Origin: Heliocybe sulcata
Taxonomy: Eukaryota; Basidiomycota; Agaricomycetes; Gloeophyllales; Gloeophyllaceae
Direction: 5' to 3'
Assembly: GCA_004369045.1 (NCBI GenBank)
Contig: ML213517.1
Span: 316,757 to 380,756 of the forward strand
DNA length: 64,000 bases
The notes below the pieces were generated by a model. It saw only the letters and a program-made list of their open reading frames with translations, was not told the DNA's origin and made no database searches. Made by a program: the position numbers and the translations under genes. Below are positions 45,333 through 55,473 of the stretch, in pieces (positions within the stretch are counted from its first letter, which is position 1; each line of letters starts with the position of its first letter).

Positions 45333-46620
45333 GCAGCTTGGGGTACGCATGCCCGGCATAATGTAAAAATCGTCTTGCATAGGGCTCTGCTGGGAGATTA
45401 TGATTTCATCCGGACGTCGCCCCGATAAGTCCAGCATTTTTGTGGAGAGGCAAACAATTCCATTGATGGGAACTCCTGACGTACTTGTACTAATCCTATT
45501 CTCTCCTCGCAACCTCCCTTTTCGCTAGCATGGCAATCAGGTCGCTCTGAGGAGCCGCCAGGGACCACTCTTCACACGCAAGCACACCGCGCCAAGTGAC
45601 CTTCCATGGATCGCAGCAGAGGAACTTGTCTGGTAACAAGGTGCCGGTGTGAAATAAAAGCGAGCCTTGCAAGCGGCGGAGAAGGCCCATGATGCGGCAG
45701 GGTGCATTCAGGGTACGGTCTTCGTTGCAATGCTCGCTTCGTCTCCGGATGAGAATTTCGTTGGTCAATGACACGGCAATGACAAGAATATTTATCTTCA
45801 CACTTGAAAGATAGAGATACCGGCACAGCTGTCCTGGGAGAAGCAAATGTAACACAGTCTTGTTCTGGGCGAGGGACGTTTGTTGTTGGATCTGGCATAA
45901 GATACCTTCATTCCAAGGTATCTGTCGTGGATGTTGGTCCTACAAATACCTGTCAGAAATAGGTAAGTCCAATATTCCTCTACGCGGCATGACTGATCCA
46001 TGTAAATGCGCAGATGCAAGAAAGCAGATTTCATCACGCACCATCGCAGCTCTCGCTGCTTGAACAAATTGTACCGTGATTTTACACTCATGGAGTACCA
46101 TTGCATCATGTCTCGATCCGTCACAGGAAGCTAGCGTCGGATGTCGTCCGGTATACGCCCACTTGCAGTGAACTTGGCCACTGTTTGCTTGGAGTGCACT
46201 CTGTATCTGCATTCTTCGCCTTGGCCTCGATCTCGCTCCCTCTCTTCCTCCGGAGGCAGTCTGGTGGTTCTATGAACTTGGCATGCGACAGCTCTACTGC
46301 TCACCTGTCTTCCTGTCGCCTGCATGGTTATCCGTAACTGTCTCCGCTGTACGTGTCATCCGATGTCGCGATATGCTTTTTCAAATAACGAACATGATTC
46401 ACCGAAGCAGTTATCGTCGCTTGAGTTTTCCAAGCTTCCACCCAATTTCGAGGCGGCGCGGAATATGCTGCCGGATCCTTGACTCGTAACAGCGCTCTAT
46501 GGGCGTCCACGTGACACGAAAGCACGCGTCACAGCAGAATGTGGCTGCAGACGGGCGTCTGGTCACGATATCGCCACAAGCCACAATCCCCACGAAGAAG
46601 CAGCGCCGCCTAAAGTATGA
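45333..46620. other. Intergenic, about 1.3 kb; weak coding hints on the minus strand
   Basis: Minus-strand frames at 45855-45496 and 45512-45261 contain stretches that look mildly protein-like (CDPWKVTWRGVLACEEWSLA), but the second overlaps the p24 3' end antisense and I could not link them with splice sites. No gene is called. Confidence 0.4.
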
Positions 46621-46623
46621 TCA

Positions 46624-46645
46624 ATGACGCCAAAGGGGGCGTCAT
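46624..46645. promoter_or_regulatory. Inverted repeat with TGACG half-sites upstream of tiny gene 1
   Basis: ATGACGCC at 46624-46631 is followed by six bases and then the exact inverse GGCGTCAT at 46638-46645. Each arm has a TGACG half-site of the kind bound by bZIP (CREB/ATF) factors. It is about 35 bp upstream of a TATA-like run (atatataaat, 46681) and about 90 bp upstream of the start codon. Confidence 0.5.
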
Positions 46646-46731
46646 AGGCCGACGTACTTACTCCCCGCACGAAAACTGTTATATATAAATCGCTACCTCT
46701 CTTTTGCCTCTTTACTACAGCAAGCATTACT

Positions 46732-47072
46732 ATGAGTGCATCGCAACCACGAACTTTGGTACGTGACGGTGTCAAGACAGTCTAAGATGTTGTTGACCTC
46801 AATTTGGGGTGCTCAGGCAATGGCCGCAGGCGCTGCAGCTGCTGGCGTCGGTGGTATGATGCTCTTGTCGTCGGGGAGCTCGAAGTCGACGGACAAGGGT
46901 ACGTCTCCGACGCATATGATAAAACAGCCTTGATCTCAGCAATGTTGGCGGTACAGGACTCGATCCAACTGGAAAGCCGATAGATGCGAACAGCACGATG
47001 CAGCAAGGCTTGGGCGATGTCAGGCAGAAAGCTGCTGCTCCTACTACCGAGAAAACCAGCCACGATGCATGA
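46732..47072 (+). CDS. Tiny gene 1: 74-residue putative membrane-anchored protein
   Basis: Three exons with clean splice sites: 46732-46758 (MSASQPRTL), 46817-46898 (AMAAGAAAAGVGGMMLLSSG, then SSKSTDK) and 46957-47072 (LDPTGKPIDANSTMQQGLGD, VRQKAAAPTTEKTSHDA). Intron 1 is phase 0 and intron 2 phase 1. The total is 225 nt, a multiple of three. The middle exon encodes a small-residue-rich hydrophobic segment that may span a membrane, perhaps in mitochondria; the tail is polar. A TATA-like box lies 50 bp upstream. I do not recognise the family. The next gene has the same plan, which is the main support that both are real. Confidence 0.6.
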
Positions 47073-47335
47073 TCGTTGGGAGAGCTATGTACGAAGTCAT
47101 TTGAATTGTGTAGTTCTTGTAATACCATGATATCCGCCGTCGTCCGAGTACTTGCTACATATCTTGCAGATATCCGCCTAGTTGAAAACTTGAGCCTCGT
47201 CCTGTTCGGTCTGCGACGTCGCCAGGTCACCCAGTGCTAGTGAACAGTGAACAGACTGCAGCGTGTAGATCGGCTGCGGTCGAAAGGAGGATGTTACGGG
47301 ACGAGCAGGCCATCACGAAGCCCGAGCTTGGATTA

Positions 47336-47343
47336 TGACGTCA
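47336..47343. promoter_or_regulatory. CRE-like palindrome TGACGTCA upstream of tiny gene 2
   Basis: A perfect TGACGTCA lies about 45 bp upstream of a TATATAG box (47387-47393) and about 140 bp upstream of the start codon at 47484. bZIP factors of the CREB/ATF type bind this sequence. The related gene upstream also has TGACG half-sites at a similar place. Confidence 0.5.
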
Positions 47344-47386
47344 CTTCGGCCAAGGCTGGGGATGAAATTGATCGCCAACTCATCAG

Positions 47387-47393
47387 TATATAG
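47387..47393 (+). promoter_or_regulatory. TATA box of tiny gene 2
   Basis: TATATAG, about 90 bp upstream of the start codon at 47484. Confidence 0.5.
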
Positions 47394-47483
47394 GCTCCTT
47401 TACCTCGCCTCTCCTGATTTTTCTAATTTATCACGCTCCTCGTTAGCTACCAGTGCTTCAAACCCGCTTCAACACTACACAAC

Positions 47484-47826
47484 ATGAGCTCAAGCCCGAA
47501 GAGTCGCCCTATGGTACATTTACCACCAACTGTCGTGGAAGAGCGGATGCTGACGGGTGTGCTGTTCGACAGGCCGCACTGACCATGGCCCTCACAACTA
47601 CTGCGATTTTCGGACTCTATTTTGCGGGAAAGCGGTCGAAGGCGGAGGAGCAGAGCGAATCTCCGTACCGTGCGTGCTATTCTGAGTCCTGATCGCATCA
47701 CCCATGCCGGGCTAACACACCTCTGTTATTTTTGGCCTGATAGACTCGGGACAAATGGGTGCGGACAACAAGACGGGGTCGGCCGGCGTGAGGGAGGCCA
47801 TGCATAGCTCGACCAAGAATTCATAG
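47484..47826 (+). CDS. Tiny gene 2: 69-residue putative membrane-anchored protein
   Basis: Exons 47484-47513 (MSSSPKSRPM), 47573-47669 (AALTMALTTTAIFGLYFAGK, then RSKAEEQSESPY) and 47744-47826 (HSGQMGADNKTGSAGVREAM, then HSSTKNS). Intron phases are 0 and 1, as in tiny gene 1, and the total is 210 nt. The middle exon again gives one hydrophobic helix followed by a basic SK/RSK run; the last exon is a polar, Gly/Ser-rich tail. Sequence identity to tiny gene 1 is low outside the MSxS start, so this is either an old tandem duplicate or convergence in form. Family not recognised. Confidence 0.6.
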
Positions 47827-48190
47827 GATGCTGCTGTGCGCATGGTTGGAAAGGCAAGCTAGATCTCAGAGGCTGGAGTTGATCTACGATTAGAGCTCGA
47901 GGACGCTGGCTGCTGTGTATTATATCTGTTATTATAATTCTTGCATTATACGGAAGCTCGCGAGCAGACTGCACCCCCTGATACATGACTACCAAGGCAG
48001 CTCACTGGACGTACTATCCCCGGACCACGTCGGGTGCCTCCTCGTGTCACTCCTCGAGGCAAGACTGAAGCGGGGTTGCAAGACAGCGACGGCAATATAA
48101 TACAAATACACTCCCGTTTAACGTACACGAATACCCGACCACAGCTGTCTGGTATAACAAGGAAACACACTCCAAGATGAACCCTACCAA
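47827..48190. other. Intergenic, convergent 3' region
   Basis: No gene supported between tiny gene 2 (plus) and the RNI-like protein (minus). Confidence 0.45.
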
Positions 48191-49656
48191 TTAATCCGGT
48201 TCATTCAACACACAGTCAACTCTCTCAAGCCACGCATTCCTCAGCTTCTCCTTCCTACACTGGAGGCTGTTCCCCGCCCCGAGACACGTCCCACTCGCGC
48301 AGGTCCCGAGGCCAGTGCTGAAAGGCAGACTCCCAGGATCCGGGATGCATGTGAACTGGCTGACTCCAGACGGTGGCAATGTGCTCGGGTCTGCCGCGTA
48401 TGCGAACACGCGGAGGCGTTGTGCGTTGGAGAGGCGCGGGGTCGCGCGAGAGAGGATGTGGAGCTGCAGTTCCGTGGGGAGGCTCTGAAAGGGGAAGGCC
48501 TTGGGATTTGGACTGGGTTGCGCGGTGGCCGTGTCGGACTCGCTTCTGCGAGATCGCAGCAGGAGCCGGCGCGAGGTCGCGAGAAGGAAGAGCGCGTCCT
48601 TCTGGCGCATCCTTGCCAGGAACTCGTTGCGATCCATGGCTCGCTTCAGCTCCTTCTCCATCGCTGGCCGCTCAGCGAAGGAATCGAGCTCGTTCTCGTC
48701 CGGGTCGAAGCTGTAGTTTGCGGACATTTCTAATCGGGTCATATTATAGTTGTACATCGTAACAGCACGGATGATCCTAGTTACTGAGCGGGTGCCCAGG
48801 TTGTTGCCGTTCAGCTTCAATGTGCGGAGGCGGCACCGATGTGACGACAGGAAATGAATGAGAGGGTCGGTCGATAAAGACGTCATATCCATCATGGACA
48901 GATGAAGCTCGCGGAGCTTGCGCGCGTCCAGCGTCGGTAGGAATTGGGATATGAATGGATCCGACAGGAGGGTATTGCTAGCGAGGGATAGGGTATCCAG
49001 ACATGATGAATTGACTGCCTCGGTGAATATGGTAATGGTTTCAGGATCGCCGTGGAAAGCATTCTATGATCGTCATCACGGGTAAATACAGGAAGGTGCG
49101 ACCAAACCAGCGGTGTACGCACGTTCTGCAGGAACAGACTCTTCAGATTCTGGTTCTCCCGCAAATAATTTGCAATGGCGAGTAGTCCCCGATCACCAAT
49201 GCCATTGGAATTCAAACTAATCTCCTGGATCTTGTACTTCTTGACGTCCGGAGTACATAAGAAGTCAAAGAGAGCGACGCATCCTTCGTCCGCAAGGAAG
49301 TTATGACCGAGGATGAGCTTCGTAACGATGCGCCGGGAACTTATGTCCCTGATAATGTCCCTGGCACCTGTTCAATAACCATAGTCAGCCCAGTTCAGAA
49401 CGCGTTTTCTCCCCGAAAACCCTGGCAAAACAGCAATCACACGCGTAATGAAGCCCATTGCAACGTTCCCTCCTTCATCTCGCCCCAAACCAACAATACT
49501 CCAAGAATAGCTGAGAGCGTACCCACCTTCCACCGCCCTCAGGCGCTTGTTCGCACAGTCGACGATGCTCCGGTTGGCAAGAGGGATTGCTGCCGAGGGC
49601 TTCAAGGTAACATTGGTACGAGGCCGTGTTTCGACAGTTGTGGTCCAAGTGGACAT
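48191..49656 (-). CDS. RNI-like leucine-rich-repeat protein of a basidiomycete family, with C-terminal F-box-like motif
   Basis: The probable start at 49656 gives MSTWTTTVETRPRTNVTLKP, then PLANRSIVDCANKRLRAVEG. An intron (GTGGGT...GAACAG) joins this to ARDIIRDISSRRIVTKLILG. RNI-type repeats follow: HNFLADEGCVALFDFL, SLNSNGIGDRGLLAIANYL, NQNLKSLFLQNNAF, LDTLSLASNTLLSDPFIS, LRELHLSMMDMTSL and LRTLKLNGNNLGTRSVTRII. The C-terminal part is charged (EKELKRAMDRNEFLARM) and then holds FPFQSLPTELQLHILSRATP, which resembles an F-box helix. It ends LNEPD at 48191. Ribonuclease-inhibitor-like repeats bind proteins. An upstream Met at 49809 is in frame but would add hydrophobic sequence, so I prefer 49656. 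Confidence 0.78.
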
Positions 49657-49809
49657 GAGAGAAAGAACGATGGCGGAACTACATAGACCGAGGAGCACTA
49701 CAGTGGAAGCCCGCATGATGGCCGGCGGAAGGAGCTTACGCGGAGAAGTGGCGATACTGCTGGCAAGTGCCGAAACAAACAATCCCAGACAAATAGTGTC
49801 AAATACCAT

Positions 49810-50161
49810 ATCTAGGCACTATGGCGGCAACGACTCGGGACTTCTCTTGTATGTATGAACTGGAGATATTACGCCCGCAAGCATATGTGTGGGGAGGATT
49901 GGAAGCTGTTCTCAGCCTCAGACATGAAACCATCCCTATGACACATTTATCTTCGTCATACGGGTGAAGCAAGGACTGCATACACGAGCCAGAACTAGTG
50001 GCAGAATTCAATAAGGCTACATGATATTTGCACAAGACTTTCGCTACAATGTACCTAAGACAACCATGCGTCCGATATATAAACATGCGATGACAACGCC
50101 ATAGATATGCTGCGACCGCCGGCGGACGCAGAATAAGATAAAACGGGTAGGCACAACCAGT
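49810..50161. other. Intergenic
   Basis: No gene supported between the RNI-like protein and the kinase-like gene. Confidence 0.45.
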
Positions 50162-51240
50162 CTAGTGCGCATTCATGAGCTCAGCAAGGCGTTGGCGGAT
50201 CGCGACCATTGTGGGGCGCTGAGCCGGGTCAGGAGTCCAACACTCCTCTACCAAGGGCCAGAGTTGTTCGCCCACGGCGGACAATCTCTCGGGTCTTGAG
50301 GGCCTTCTGCCTTGGCCCACTAAAAGGCAGACTTTTGGGGCGGGGTAGCGTGATAGGAAGGGAGGTTTCCCTGTGATCATCTGCAAGTACATCATAAAGT
50401 GGTAATTGCTAGAAATTTGGAGATGACAAACCTCGTATAGCAGCATGCCAAAGGCATAGACATCGGCTTCCTTAGTGAAGAGCGACATCGGATCCTTTCC
50501 TTCGCAGGCTTCAGGCGAGGGACACTGTAGACCTGGCTTTCCAGTCGCAATCGCCAAGCCCACATCCGTCAACAGCGGCACGGGTGAGTCCTCTTTTCCA
50601 TATTCATGGATAAGGACGTTTGACTATGCGACATGCAATTCTTCAGCGTGAGTGGAGCAGCGAGTATGTCAACAAACTCACCTTGTGAACACTTCCATGG
50701 ACTATATCGTGGCTATGTAAGAATCCCAAACCATCGGCAATCCCGGCGACCTGGGCAGGAAGCGTTCAACGTGGTTATTAGGTAAAGCCTATGCGACTCA
50801 CCAACGGTAGCAGCTCGACGTCGGAGTGTTCCTTGATGTAGGTGATGATGTTTCTGCGCGGGCAGTACAGCGTCACCAGATCCAATGGCGCGTAGTGGGC
50901 AGGCAGATCGTTGCGGATCCTGCACGTCAATGGAACAATATTTGGATGTTGTATGGACGCCCATATTGCCGCTCTTTCAGCCACCGCCTGTGGGATCGAA
51001 GTCATATTCTGAGCGAGCCTCGAAGCAAGAGGGGATCATACTTTGCTAAAGTCGCCTAAGTCTGGCTTGAAGCAACGAACATGCTTGACGACCTGTTCAC
51101 AGACCGACTGACTGGTCAATGGGTTGGACAGCAAAGAACCAATTGGACCCTACCTTATCACCACCCAACTCCTTCACAATGTATGTATCGGCACTAGGCG
51201 TAGTGTCTAGTGCGGTAATGGTACAGGAGGCAGGAGATGT
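50162..51240 (-). CDS. Kinase-like protein (TKL-like fold) lacking the catalytic Asp; probable pseudokinase
   Basis: Exons read, in order: DTYIVKELGGDK, then VVKHVRCFKPDLGDFSK (beta-3 Lys in VVK), AVAERAAIWASIQHPNIVPL, then GLGFLHSHDIVHGSVHK joined by an intron to SNVLI. In active relatives this loop is HRDLKxxN or HGDxxxxN; here Asp is replaced by Ser (HGSVHKSN). The metal motif is DVG rather than DFG (PLLTDVGLA). The C-lobe continues PSPEACEG, TKEADVYAFGMLLYE, MITGKPPF and WPLVEECWTPDPAQRPTM, ending LAELMNAH. The fold is complete, but phosphotransfer is doubtful. The true 5' end is not resolved; coding may start upstream of 51240. No linked receptor domain is seen. Confidence 0.78.
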
Positions 51241-51499
51241 TGAAAGGCCGGATATAAAGCAAGCATTCTATCCACCACGTCAGTGAGTACGAACGACGTC
51301 GCGAGCCTATCTGTCCAAGTGCAAGCACATACGACTGTTCGCACTACGGTGACTATCGTCTCGGTGTTCGCGATGTGCTGTACGGACGTGACCGGAGAAG
51401 GATACATCGTGGGCGGAGGCAAATCAAGTGATGAGGTCCGACGGGAGACGATCTGGAAGCGGATGGCAAGAGGAGGGGATTTCGACAGCAAGATCAGGG

Positions 51500-53523
51500 C
51501 AAGGGGACGTGCAGCGTTTGTTGAGGGAATCTGTCACCCTCCCACTTTTAAGCCATCGCTCTCGCCGCAACGCGACCTCCGCGTTGCACGACAGGATGGC
51601 CAGACAGGGGTGGAAACTCAAGTCTTTCATTCATATTGGCCAGGCGCCAACGCGCTGGAGGAAGATACACGAGGAGATAGTGGAGGCTGAGCACGCTGTG
51701 ATGTGATGTGCATCTCTATTGTCTTGTGCACTGGGCCTTTGACATGAAGCAGACGAAGTACTCCCGAACGTTTGAGCGCTCGGCGCTGGAACGACTTGGG
51801 GGGGGGGGGCACCTATTCCGTGTTTCTTAGTAACCGGATTAGGATGATCGCATTTGAACGTGTTTGCCATGTTATGGATTGGAGATGAAGGCGCGGATGG
51901 CACGTTATAGCCAGTAGAACACAGGTTTTCAGACGAGTGAGTCAGAGTACACCCATAGGAGGGCGCTGCAGACAAGAACTGCCAACATTGACAGGTGGCC
52001 AGCCTACGGAATGGCACTATAGGACCGGGTGTTCTCACCAGTGAAGGGAGGGGATGCCGCCCGGCGGGACTTCAGGTGTCTGGTAGAGGCCATTGCCTCT
52101 GTAATGTATGTGCGGACGCCTCTTCATGATCACAATAGGGTGTCAAGGACGCAAGAATAGCTACATCGGCTGCGTGGCGAGCCGACGCTGTCCACCTAAC
52201 GAATTGTTCCGGTATACGGACTCGGAGTGACATCGGACGCGCAGCAGCACATCAGTTTCTCCTCAGTTGAGGAGCGAGGCCAAAGGCCGTAATAGAGGAG
52301 TCTAAGGAAAGCTCGGATGGGTAAGTCCCAACAAAGACGGTGCCATATCCAGACGTACTTCGAGGTGCCGGAGAAAAAAATCCCAGGGTCTCGCTTTCTT
52401 TGGAAGTCGACTCAATGGCACGACTGAAATGGTCAATGCGGCCTTCTGATTTAGGCGTACAGACCTCCGTACGGCATCGCGTATCTGCACGCGCTTTCCA
52501 AGATGATCAGTCCTTGCACTCTAGGCAGAGAACGAAGTCGCAGAGACCCGGCTATTCAAGTCGCACTCCATCATCAGCGGACATTAAATAATTCACTTGC
52601 TTTAGATACTCACCAAATCAGGACCGGGCAAAGGGCCCGCTGATGTACTAACAGGGTTCTTTCCTATATTCCAAAACGCCGGCAACTGGAGCAAGGGCCC
52701 TGATAATGTCTGCCAGAAGATGTACCGCTAGTTATGCCCGCGACTTCAGTACTCTGGGCGGTGACTCCAAATCCCGCGTCCGTCACTTCGTAAGTTGCTT
52801 TGGTTACCCTAAGTGAACATAGCCACGATTAGGACAGCCTCCCTAAAAGGGGGACTCATAGTCAGAGAACAGATGTGGATAGATGTAGCGGGACATGGGG
52901 AAGACGTACGCGGATCTAAGCTCAAGGAAGGACCGTTGGGCGTCCGGGAAGTCCGAAGCTAGGTAGACATTTCGGTCTATCCCGCGCATCAGATAAGGGC
53001 ATCAGCGCATCTTGCACCTGATGCTAGCTTAGATATAGAAGACGAGGGCCGCTGTGTCTCCCTGGGAAGGAGTCGGGGGTTGGTTTTGTTCGACAAGCGT
53101 ACAAAAGTATGTCGGTGGTCGCACGAACTGTCACTGCGAGCAATGGAAGTCGAACATCGCCGGAAGAACGAAATAAGTTTATAGCCACCTGTGGATACAA
53201 GAACATTATAACATACGCTCTTTTTTCTATGATGCAAAATCCGTAGGCCGCCAGAGGACTAGTGACTAGTCGAACTTAGTCCCACTGCCGCGGACTTCGG
53301 CTTCGGGAATGCGAGACACAGCCACATTTTCACGCTCAAGATTGCCACACTGGCGCGCAATGAACGTTGAACTTGGACCACTTCTCATACCCTGGCTTTG
53401 TTCTATTCCTTCGTTTAGTATCTGCCTCTGATACTCTAGGACGAATGTCCGTATGGATAATGGTGGCGCCTCAGGCTCTTTTGCTGACAATAGTGATGGA
53501 GGCAGCCCGCTAGCCTGACCGGG
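51500..53523. other. Intergenic, about 2 kb, with a poly-G run
   Basis: No gene supported. There is a run of ten or so G at about 51801-51810. A small minus-strand frame at 53490-53266 and plus-strand frames at 51.3-51.7 kb lack motifs. The last 100 bp should hold the TFIIE-alpha promoter. Confidence 0.45.
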
Positions 53524-55269
53524 ATGTCAAACAAAGAAGAGCAAGAGACGCTTCGTCTCCTAGTCCAGCATGTTTCTCGTTCATTCTATGAACCAAAGTA
53601 CATCGTGATCATGGACCAGCTGGCTCGGCATCCAGTGTGAGTCGCTATGTGGTCACCACTTCTCTGCGCTGAGACTCATGAAATTATGGTCTGACATTGG
53701 ATCTGTATCAGTTTGAAAGATGACGATTTGGCAGGAAGAATGGGTCTGCAGGCGAAGGAGTTGAACAAGTTGATGGCCGCGTTGCATAACGACCGCCTGA
53801 TCCGAGTGTATGTCTTCAGTCCCCATATACCACGGTTTCTAAGAACAAGAACGTGGTTAGGCATCGACAGAATGAGCTGAAGGAAGGCGCCCAGCGTTCA
53901 GTTGGCAGAGCATATTATTACATCGATTACCAACACTTCTGCAACGTAGTGAAGTGGCGAGTCGCGGAAATGCGGCGCATAATCGACAGTTCATTACGGA
54001 ATGTCAGCAGAGGCCCTGAATTTCTTTCGGCGCATCCCTCAATGACCCTCATAATCTAATAGGAACTCGATAACAAAGGCTACATCTGCCCGCAATGCAG
54101 CAAATCGTTCACTCCCCTCGAAGTTGACAAACTCATCGACTTCTCACGTGGCGTGTTCGTATGCGACGACTGTAGGGGAGAACTGGTCGACAACGAGAAT
54201 GCAGAGAGCGTCAGAGGCAGCCAAGATCGAATGCAGAGATTCAACAACCAGATGGCGTTTATCCGGGAAGGGTTAAGGAAGACCGAAGACATGGTTTTGC
54301 CCGCGTACGTCCCAGCTGTTGTGCATGTTGTCTGCCTCTGACCATTCCCTTAGATTTGATGTCGAAGCTTGGGTACGAAATAACCTGACCGAAGCCGAGA
54401 AGCAGCGCAACGCGGAGCCTGGTGCAGGTCTTAAGATCGCGGGCTCAGGTCCGAAGACAGAAGATGCTGGCATCGGTGTGGTGATATCAATGGACAAAGA
54501 TGAAGAGACTAGGAAGCAGGAGAGGGACGCGGAAGCTGCAGCCAAGCGCCAGCAGAACCTCATGCCAGCATGGCATCTCAAGAGTACCATCACTGGCGAT
54601 TTGACGGCGCTGGGCGAGGCCGAAAATACCCGGGCAACCGATACTGTGCCTCTTAGTTCGAATGATGCGATCCTTAGAGGGCTACCGCCGGTCAATCCCG
54701 CGTCCACCAGTCAGACGATTGTCGAGGAGGTCAAGCCGCAAACGGAGGATATCGATTGTGAGATCTGTTCCTCCTCCTTTCACCGCAGTGTCGCTGAAAA
54801 CATAATCCAGACTACGACCATTACTATGCCTCACTGGAAGCATCGCACGCAGTTTCCACACAGGGCACGCCTTTCAGCAACGGCGTGGATGGCCTGGAAG
54901 AAGAAGCCGAAGACGTCAAACCATCAATCGAATACCTTGATTCATTAAATGAATACCGGAAGAGATCTAGATCACAAGCTGTAGATGAAAGCTCGGAGCC
55001 GAGGAAGACCCCCAGAGTGGATGAAAGTACGTATGCACCACCGCCATCCGAAGAGCCTCCTGCGGAGGAGACACCAGAGGCGAGTCCTGAAGATGATCCT
55101 GTCGTACAAGGTGAGCTGCTATCTGTATTGACTGTGGTGCCTTTGGCTGATCATTCTCCTAGTCAATGGTCAAGCTGTACGGTATTCGGAAGTCACGGAG
55201 GAACACCAGGAGATGATGACCCCGGATGAATACCAAGCTTACTATGAGCTTATGCAGGCTCGCTCGTAG
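53524..55269 (+). CDS. TFA1: Transcription initiation factor IIE subunit alpha
   Basis: The start MSNKEEQETLRLLVQHVSRS leads into the winged-helix domain (YEPKYIVIMDQLARHPVLKD, LAGRMGLQAKELNKLMAAL). An intron brings in RVHRQNELKEGAQ, then YYYIDYQHFCNVVKWRVAEM. Next comes the four-Cys zinc ribbon GYICPQCSKSFT and FVCDDCRGELVDNEN. The rest is a helical and acidic tail: FNNQMAFIREGLRKTEDM, NLTEAEKQRNAEPG and a Pro/Glu-rich segment with PPPSEEPPAEETPEASPEDD. The end is EEHQEMMTPDEYQAYYELMQ then ARS, TAG at 55267-55269. It works with TFIIE-beta to load TFIIH on RNA polymerase II promoters. About 430 residues, normal for fungi. Confidence 0.9.
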
Positions 55270-55473
55270 CGCTCTCAGCGACCTTGAGTTGCGTTCGGAT
55301 CACTCGTTTGTTCCTCTCCATCATTCACTGTTCGGTGCGCGATGCTGCTTGACATTCCTGGTTGCATAAATAGTATTAGGCTCCAGCATACATATAATAT
55401 ATAGTAATGATTTGGGCGTCAGTGGAGATATCTTATCTGTAGACTGTGCAGATGCACAACGAAGTCCAGGCGA

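Noticed and set aside
45261-45855. Two minus-strand frames that look faintly coding
   Set aside because: They do not join by plausible splice sites, and one runs antisense into the p24 3' end.
51283-51690. 135-codon plus-strand frame upstream of the kinase-like gene
   Set aside because: No motifs, and it overlaps the likely promoter or 5' exon region of the minus-strand gene.
51798-51812. Poly-G run as a possible assembly gap or functional site
   Set aside because: A lone homopolymer in non-coding sequence; no structure or partner is visible.
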